Below are positions 59,886 to 64,000 of a stretch of 64,000 nucleotides of DNA, piece by piece. Position numbers and translations under genes: made by a program. The stretch lies in contig JAFZTV010000030.1 in the NCBI GenBank assembly GCA_017618625.1, positions 1 through 64,000 of the forward strand. Direction: 5' to 3'. The first letter of the stretch is position 1. Every line of letters starts with the position of its first letter. This DNA comes from Bacteroidales bacterium. Lineage in GTDB: Bacteria; Bacteroidota; Bacteroidia; Bacteroidales; P3. Under the pieces are notes generated by a model. That model had not been told where the DNA came from, ran no database searches, and saw nothing but the letters and a program-made list of their open reading frames with translations.

Positions 59886-59893
59886 CAAAGATA
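59886..59893 (-). promoter_or_regulatory. -7 box for the structured RNA / lipoprotein operon
   Basis: Minus-strand TATCTTTG followed by CGG is a perfect TAnnTTTG match. It would start transcription near 59879, at the A-rich end of the structured RNA candidate. Confidence 0.7.
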
Positions 59894-59899
59894 CAAAAA

Positions 59900-60160
59900 T
59901 ATTTTGATTACGTTATTTTGGGGATGTGTTATCGTGTTGGTTTGTTGTTGCGAATTCGAAAATCAGAAACAACGGTTCTATCCATCTAAATATTTATAAG
60001 AAAGTGTTTGTTGGGTTGCGAAAGTATTCGTATATTTGTGGTGTGAAGCCGATTGGTATGAACATACGCAAGAATGTGCCTGTCAGGTTATTGTACAGAT
60101 GCGTGTATTCAACCTTGCAGAATTTGCCGCTGCAACATGTTGATGTACAGCGATAAAGTG
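59900..60160. other. Spacer without recognisable gene
   Basis: A 76-codon plus-strand frame is present here, but it has no family likeness, promoter or composition typical of the neighbouring genes. I see nothing else of note before the 11-bp repeat array. Confidence 0.4.
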
Positions 60161-60303
60161 TCTTTACCTCCGTATCATCTCCGTATCAAAGCCGTATCAA
60201 AGCCGTTACCCCTCCAGGGTTCATCCAGGGTAACTTAATGGTAACTCCAAGGTTCATCCAGGGTAACTCCAAGGTGGCTCTAAGGTAACTCTAAGGTCGC
60301 AAG
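60161..60303. repeat. Degenerate 11-bp tandem repeat (13 units)
   Basis: Contiguous 11-mers: TCTTTACCTCC, GTATCATCTCC, GTATCAAAGCC (twice), GTTACCCCTCC, AGGGTTCATCC, AGGGTAACTTA, ATGGTAACTCC, AAGGTTCATCC, AGGGTAACTCC, AAGGTGGCTCT, AAGGTAACTCT, AAGGTCGCAAG. The register is unbroken over 143 bp. Confidence 0.9.
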
Positions 60304-60460
60304 CGAAGCGATAAAGAGTTCCCCCAACTTCGCCCTTTTGCCCTTTTCGCAATCAAAACAACCAACTTAAGCGAAGCGACAAGTTTTTTTCGTGTTTTTC
60401 GATGTTCAAAAAAAATGACCGCTGACTGCCGACCGCTAAACATTCGTGTTTTTCGATGTT
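60303..60460 (+). repeat. Dispersed repeat block, copy 2
   Basis: Shares a gcgaagcgataaagagtt word (60303-60320), gcgaagcgacaag (60371-60383), a 22-nt identical string (60385-60406) and a ttcgtgtttttcgatgtt word (60443-60460) with the spacer at 54327-54486. Words such as gaccgctgactgccgaccgc of the 7-bp family lie between. Confidence 0.7.
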
Positions 60461-60518
60461 AAAAAACAGCCCAGTGGCGCACTTGAAGAACAAGTGTGTC
60501 CGTTTCAGTTTTTTTTCT

Positions 60519-60526
60519 TACTTTTG
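60519..60526 (+). promoter_or_regulatory. -7 box for dnaX
   Basis: TACTTTTG matches TAnnTTTG and leaves about 20 nt to the ATG at 60553. An in-frame ATG at 60496 lies upstream of it and is therefore unlikely to be the start. Confidence 0.6.
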
Positions 60527-60552
60527 TAAATTATTTCACACTTATCCATACT

Positions 60553-61677
60553 ATGGAAAACTTCATTGTATCAGCACGCAAGTACCGTCCCGACACATTC
60601 CGTTCGGTTGTCGGACAGGGGCATATCACCTCTACTCTGCAAAACGCCATAAAGCAGGGCAAACTGGCTCAGGCGTTCCTTTTCTGCGGCCCCAGGGGGG
60701 TCGGCAAGACTACCTGCGCCAGAATTCTGGCCAAAGCCATAAACTGCGAGAACTTCGGCGAAAACCTGGAGCCCTGCAACTCGTGTCCTTCATGCAACGA
60801 CTTCAACAACGGCACCTCGATGAACATCTTCGAATTGGACGCCGCCTCAAACTCGAGCGTCGAGGATGCGAGGGAACTGATTCGTCAGGTTGCCATACCT
60901 CCGCAGACGGGGAAATACAAGGTGTATATAATCGACGAGGTGCACATGCTGTCGCAGAACGCCTTCAACGCGCTGCTCAAAACCCTTGAGGAGCCTCCGG
61001 CATACGCCAAATTCATACTCGCCACCACTGAGAAACACAAGATTATACCGACCATACTCTCGCGCTGCCAGGTATTTGACTTCAACCGCATCTCGCTGCA
61101 GGACATCGTGGACCACCTGGAATATGTGGCAAAGAGCGAGGGGGTGAACTGCGAGAAGGATGTGCTGCACCTTATAGCCCGCAAGGCCGACGGCGGAATG
61201 CGCGACGCGCTCTCGACCTTCGACCAGCTGGTGAGCTTCACGGGCGGCAACATGACCCGCGAGGCCTGCCTTCAGAACCTCAACATGCTCGACAGCGGCT
61301 ACTTTTTCCGCATGGTCGATAACTTCCTGAGGGGCGACATTGCTTCGTCGCTACTGCTTTACAAGGAAATACTGGACAGAGGCTTCGACGGACAGCATTT
61401 CATCACGGGATTGAGCGAGCACCTGCGCAACCTGATGGTGGCTATAGACCCCGCCACACACCCGCTGCTGGAGGTGTCGGACAACGACCGCACCCTTTAT
61501 GGCGAGCAGGCGGCGAAATGCGGCATAGGCCTGATACTGAAATATCTGACGCTGTCGAGCGACTATGAATACCGCTACCGCGACGCTGGAAACAAACGCC
61601 TGTTCACAGAGGTCTGCCTGTCGAGGCTTTGCTCGATTCAGGCGAACCTTGGCGGTCAGCAGGCGGCTGCCAGTTAG
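60553..61677 (+). CDS. dnaX: DNA polymerase III gamma/tau subunit, gamma-like part ending at an in-frame TAG
   Basis: 374 residues of the clamp-loader ATPase that opens the sliding clamp. It starts MENFIVSARKYRPDTFRSVVGQ and has Walker A GPRGVGKTTCARILAKA, the zinc-binding Cys set CNSCPSCNDF, Walker B with IIDEVHMLSQNAFNALLKTLEEPP, and sensor ATTEKHKIIPTILSRCQVFDF. Domain III ends near the Gln/Ala stretch GGQQAAAS, where TAG (61675-61677) stops it. The same frame then stays open to 62451 and encodes a tau-like tail. Bacteroidota DnaX is usually one longer frame, so this is either a short gamma form or an interrupted gene. Confidence 0.92.
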   Translation: MENFIVSARKYRPDTFRSVVGQGHITSTLQNAIKQGKLAQAFLFCGPRGVGKTTCARILAKAINCENFGENLEPCNSCPSCNDFNNGTSMNIFELDAASNSSVEDARELIRQVAIPPQTGKYKVYIIDEVHMLSQNAFNALLKTLEEPPAYAKFILATTEKHKIIPTILSRCQVFDFNRISLQDIVDHLEYVAKSEGVNCEKDVLHLIARKADGGMRDALSTFDQLVSFTGGNMTREACLQNLNMLDSGYFFRMVDNFLRGDIASSLLLYKEILDRGFDGQHFITGLSEHLRNLMVAIDPATHPLLEVSDNDRTLYGEQAAKCGIGLILKYLTLSSDYEYRYRDAGNKRLFTEVCLSRLCSIQANLGGQQAAAS

Positions 61678-61880
61678 ATTGCAAGAGCGCCGGAGGCGGG
61701 ACATATAAGCAGTCAGCAGTCAGGTGCCAGCCGCACGGACGATAACAGCGGCCAGCAGGCTACGGCGGTTAGCGGCCAGCAGGTTGTTAATGGTCAGCAG
61801 GCAGCGGTTAGCGGGCAGCAGGCGGCGGCTAATGGTCATCAGGCAGCGGTTAGCGAGCAGCAGGCGGCGGCGCCAGCGAT
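61630..61880 (+). repeat. 7-bp-phased repeat inside the dnaX linker
   Basis: Heptamers such as AGCAGTC, AGCAGGC, AGGCAGC, GGTTAGC, GGGCAGC, AGGCGGC and GGCTAAT run through the linker and combine into 21-bp units encoding GQQAAVS/GQQAAAN. The TAG codon lies in a unit that reads AGTTAGA. The words match those of noncoding 7-bp arrays (for example near 33.3 kb and 60.42 kb). Confidence 0.8.
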
Positions 61881-62451
61881 ACTCTCGATGGCCGACCCCT
61901 ATTCGGAGAAGAAAGACGCTACGCAACCACCGGCTGAACCATCGGCTGAAGACAACCCTCCGGCGGCGAAACCCGGATTGCTGTCGATGGCGACCCCATA
62001 CGCCGACGCAGCCGTAAACAACGCGACTCCCAACGCAGCGGCTGCCGCCGTTGTAGAAACAGCATCGGAAAGCCAACACCTGACGCAAACGACGCTCGAA
62101 GACTATTGGGAAGTCATGTTCGCACCCGAGACGCTAGCCACTTTCTCAGAACCAGAAAAGGTGACCAACTTCCTCAAAGGGGTCAAACCCGAACTCGGCG
62201 ACGACGGCAAATCGGTGGTAATCACGCTGACCAGCAGCTTTGCGGAGCATGAGGTGAAGAAGGTGCTGCCGGAGATAATGAGCCGGATACGCAGCGTAAG
62301 CGGCGAACAGGAGCTGACGCCCAAAATAGTGGTCAAGGCGGAGGAACGAGCCGCAAAGCCCTACAAGTCGGGCGAGAAATACGAGGCAATGTTGAAAATC
62401 AACCCGGCTTTGGCCGAACTTCGCAAAGTGTTGCAAGATATTGATATTTAG
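61678..62451 (+). CDS. dnaX: dnaX 3' part: linker and tau-like C-terminal domain, after the TAG
   Basis: The frame continues from the codon after TAG for 257 residues. First comes a Gln/Ala/Ser-rich repeat linker with several GQQAAVS-type units, then a proline-rich stretch (QPPAEPSAEDNPPAAKPG). A globular domain follows, with LEDYWEVMFAPETLATFSEPEKVTNFLKGVKPEL, SFAEHEVKKVLPEIMSRIRSVSG and NPALAELRKVLQDIDI. That domain has the look of the DnaX C-terminal region that binds the polymerase. If translated alone, the first ATG is at 61888. Read-through, a separate start, or a broken gene are all possible; the domain itself shows no decay. Confidence 0.75.
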   Translation: MARAPEAGHISSQQSGASRTDDNSGQQATAVSGQQVVNGQQAAVSGQQAAANGHQAAVSEQQAAAPAILSMADPYSEKKDATQPPAEPSAEDNPPAAKPGLLSMATPYADAAVNNATPNAAAAAVVETASESQHLTQTTLEDYWEVMFAPETLATFSEPEKVTNFLKGVKPELGDDGKSVVITLTSSFAEHEVKKVLPEIMSRIRSVSGEQELTPKIVVKAEERAAKPYKSGEKYEAMLKINPALAELRKVLQDIDI

Positions 62452-62538
62452 TTTTAAGTTTTAAGCTGTAAGTTTTGAGTTTTGAGTGGTCGGTCAACAC
62501 GCAATAGAACAATAAGGCATTAACGAAATCATCTCATT
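62451..62538. repeat. 7-bp then 8-bp degenerate repeats after dnaX
   Basis: Heptamers GTTTTAA, GTTTTAA, GCTGTAA, GTTTTGA, GTTTTGA, GTGGTCG and GTCAACA (62451-62499) pass into octamers ACGCAATA, GAACAATA, AGGCATTA and ACGAAATC. As at 49.8 kb, the two periods adjoin. Confidence 0.8.
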
Positions 62539-62541
62539 TCC

Positions 62542-63789
62542 TTGGGTTCTACGTTCATAATACTTGGTTTGCTGATTTTCAGCGCCCACCTGTTTTCCGC
62601 CATCTTCAGCAAGCGGCGCATACCCGACGTGGTGCTGCTGATGGGTATCGGCATCATCGTGGGGCCTGTGCTGGGACTTGTACACCCCAAGGACCTTGAG
62701 AGCATCGGCGCGCTCTTTTCATCGCTCACCCTGCTTTTCATACTGTTCGACAGCGGATTGGACCTGAGCATCGACACCATACGACGGTATTGGAAGGGAA
62801 TGGTGCAGGTGACCATCATGTCGTTCATACTCTCGATGGCGGCGGTGATTTGCTTCTCCCACTATGTGCTACATATCGACTGGCTTGCCTCGGTGCTGGC
62901 CGGCTCGATAGTGTCGGGTACAGCCGCCGCCATAGTAATCCCGCTCGTCAACCAACTCAAAGTGAGCGAGAAAGCCCGCATGGTGCTTACGCTGGAATCG
63001 GCAGCCAGCGGAGTGCTCTGTATCGTGGTGACCATAGCCACCCTAGAAATATCCACCGTACCCAACATGAGCGCAATGGGCATCACGGGGATGGTCTTTC
63101 GTGTGGTCGGCGGCATACTATTCGCCCTACTGCTCGGATTGGCCGGCGGCATTTTGTGGGCGGGATTGCTCGACAAGGTACGCAAGCTGCAGAACTCCAT
63201 GTTCCTCACACCGGCCTTCGTATTCGTAATATACGGCATCGCCGAGATGCTGGGATATAGCGGCGCCATAGCTGCATTGGCCTTCGGCATAGTGCTGGGC
63301 AACGTGTCTTATTTCAGGATGCCGCTGCTCGGAGCCATGAAGCTCGACAAGATGCACCCCCTACGCACCGAAGAGAAGAGTTTCTTCAAGGAGATAGTTT
63401 TCATACTAAAGAGTTACTTCTTCGTGTATGTCGGCATATCCATACCGTTTACCAATCCAATGGAGCTGCTTTACGGATTGATGATAACCGTGGTGCTGTT
63501 CGTGTTGAGGTTCCTGCTGCTCTGCGTGGTGGGACGGGAGAACACCAAGTCGGAGCGGCTCGTGGTGTCGATGATGATACCGAAAGGACTTGTGGCAGCC
63601 GTACTGGCCGCCATGCCCGAGCGGGTGAACATAGAAGCGGGATATACCGTCATACCCGGCGCAACGACCATAAAATACATAGTTTATTCTGTGATATTCT
63701 GTTCGATAGTAATCACCTCGCTGCTGGTATTCCTGTCACGCAAGCAGCTGGTTGAGAACAAAGACCGGCAAACCACATTGAATTTCTAA
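62542..63789 (+). CDS. NhaP/CPA-type cation:proton antiporter
   Basis: A 415-residue inner-membrane protein with about 12 helices, starting with TTG at 62542 because no ATG lies before the first helix. Family features are SKRRIPDVVLLMGIGIIVGPVLGL, LLFILFDSGLDLSI, SIVSGTAAAIVIPLVNQL, LTLESAASGVLCIVVT, and the late helix MMIPKGLVAAVLAAMPE. At the position where related antiporters carry an acidic residue (ESxxxD), this protein has Gly, so ion coupling may differ. It ends 5 bp before dapF, suggesting co-transcription. Confidence 0.87.
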   Translation: MGSTFIILGLLIFSAHLFSAIFSKRRIPDVVLLMGIGIIVGPVLGLVHPKDLESIGALFSSLTLLFILFDSGLDLSIDTIRRYWKGMVQVTIMSFILSMAAVICFSHYVLHIDWLASVLAGSIVSGTAAAIVIPLVNQLKVSEKARMVLTLESAASGVLCIVVTIATLEISTVPNMSAMGITGMVFRVVGGILFALLLGLAGGILWAGLLDKVRKLQNSMFLTPAFVFVIYGIAEMLGYSGAIAALAFGIVLGNVSYFRMPLLGAMKLDKMHPLRTEEKSFFKEIVFILKSYFFVYVGISIPFTNPMELLYGLMITVVLFVLRFLLLCVVGRENTKSERLVVSMMIPKGLVAAVLAAMPERVNIEAGYTVIPGATTIKYIVYSVIFCSIVITSLLVFLSRKQLVENKDRQTTLNF

Positions 63790-63794
63790 TTACG

Positions 63795-64000
63795 ATGATA
63801 CAATTCTATAAATTCGACGGAGCAGGCAACGACTTTGTGATGATAGACAACCGCGATGGAAAGATATGCCTCGACGCCAAACAGATAGAACGCATCTGCC
63901 ATAGGCGTATCGGCGTGGGTGCCGACGGTCTGATACTGCTCGAAAGCCCCAAGACGGCCGACGACGGAGACTTTGTGATGCGCTACTACAACAGCGACGG
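63795..64000 (+). CDS. dapF: Diaminopimelate epimerase, N-terminal part (cut by window edge)
   Basis: The first 68 codons of DapF, which converts L,L- to meso-diaminopimelate for lysine and peptidoglycan synthesis. The start IQFYKFDGAGNDFVMIDNR contains the conserved GAGNDF. The first catalytic Cys region appears as ERICHRRIGVGADGLILLE, and MRYYNSDG leads into the substrate loop. The gene runs off the window. It indicates meso-DAP peptidoglycan and fits the cell-wall genes mtgA and murL in this window. Confidence 0.95.
   Translation, partial: MIQFYKFDGAGNDFVMIDNRDGKICLDAKQIERICHRRIGVGADGLILLESPKTADDGDFVMRYYNSD

Noticed and set aside
59926..60156. 76-codon plus-strand frame upstream of the 11-bp repeat
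   Set aside because: No conserved motif, no promoter box, and composition unlike the genes around it.

Overview
The window is a 64 kb piece of a Bacteroidota chromosome, most likely order Bacteroidales. The grounds are the TAnnTTTG promoter -7 boxes, a secreted C10 peptidase with a type IX secretion sorting domain, a DUF4105/Lnb-type membrane protein, the short ATP synthase epsilon subunit, and typical Bacteroidales versions of MutL, ParC, HflX and XerD. Genes use table 11 with ATG plus several GTG and TTG starts, and many ATGA or stop/start overlaps. No tRNA, rRNA, CRISPR array, prophage or complete insertion sequence was seen.

Layout. 1-4.3 kb: end of the ATP synthase operon (atpD, atpC), then an amidohydrolase/lipoprotein/helical protein operon. 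4.3-10.4 kb: a membrane nucleotide-sugar dehydratase, mutL, rhomboid protease, rarD. 10.4-17 kb: secreted GH2 glycosidase, rhodanese, LEA-like lipoprotein, C69 dipeptidase. 17-23.4 kb: a peptidoglycan locus encoding a MurD-type ligase fused to an M20 amidohydrolase, a MurL-type epimerase, and a coiled-coil lipoprotein. 23.5-36.4 kb: outer-membrane-type protein, S41 peptidase, hydrolase, parC, glycosyltransferase, hflX, mtgA, xerD, comEC, mscS. 36.5-48 kb: C10 peptidase, Lnb-like protein, two DUF3857/transglutaminase proteins, acyl-CoA synthetase, LytTR regulator, lemA, TPM protein. 48-55.6 kb: ABC-F ATPase, rarA, lipoprotein, YebC, queA, DUF2147 protein, toxin-antitoxin pair. 55.8-59.9 kb: palindromes, a three-gene lipoprotein/barrel operon and a structured RNA candidate. 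60-64 kb: dnaX (interrupted by TAG), an antiporter and the start of dapF.

Two things stand out. First, murL beside a MurD2-like ligase suggests that this organism puts glutamate into peptidoglycan as L-Glu and epimerises it afterwards, the route described in Xanthomonas. Here the ligase is fused to an M20D amidohydrolase, a combination I do not know from the literature. Window genes mtgA and dapF belong to the same wall pathway.

Second, many spacers are filled with degenerate tandem repeats of period 7, 8 or 11 bp. Their words drift freely while the phase is kept. The 7-bp type also runs through the dnaX coding region, where an in-frame TAG separates the gamma-like and tau-like parts.

All family assignments rest on reading motifs by eye; no database search was possible.
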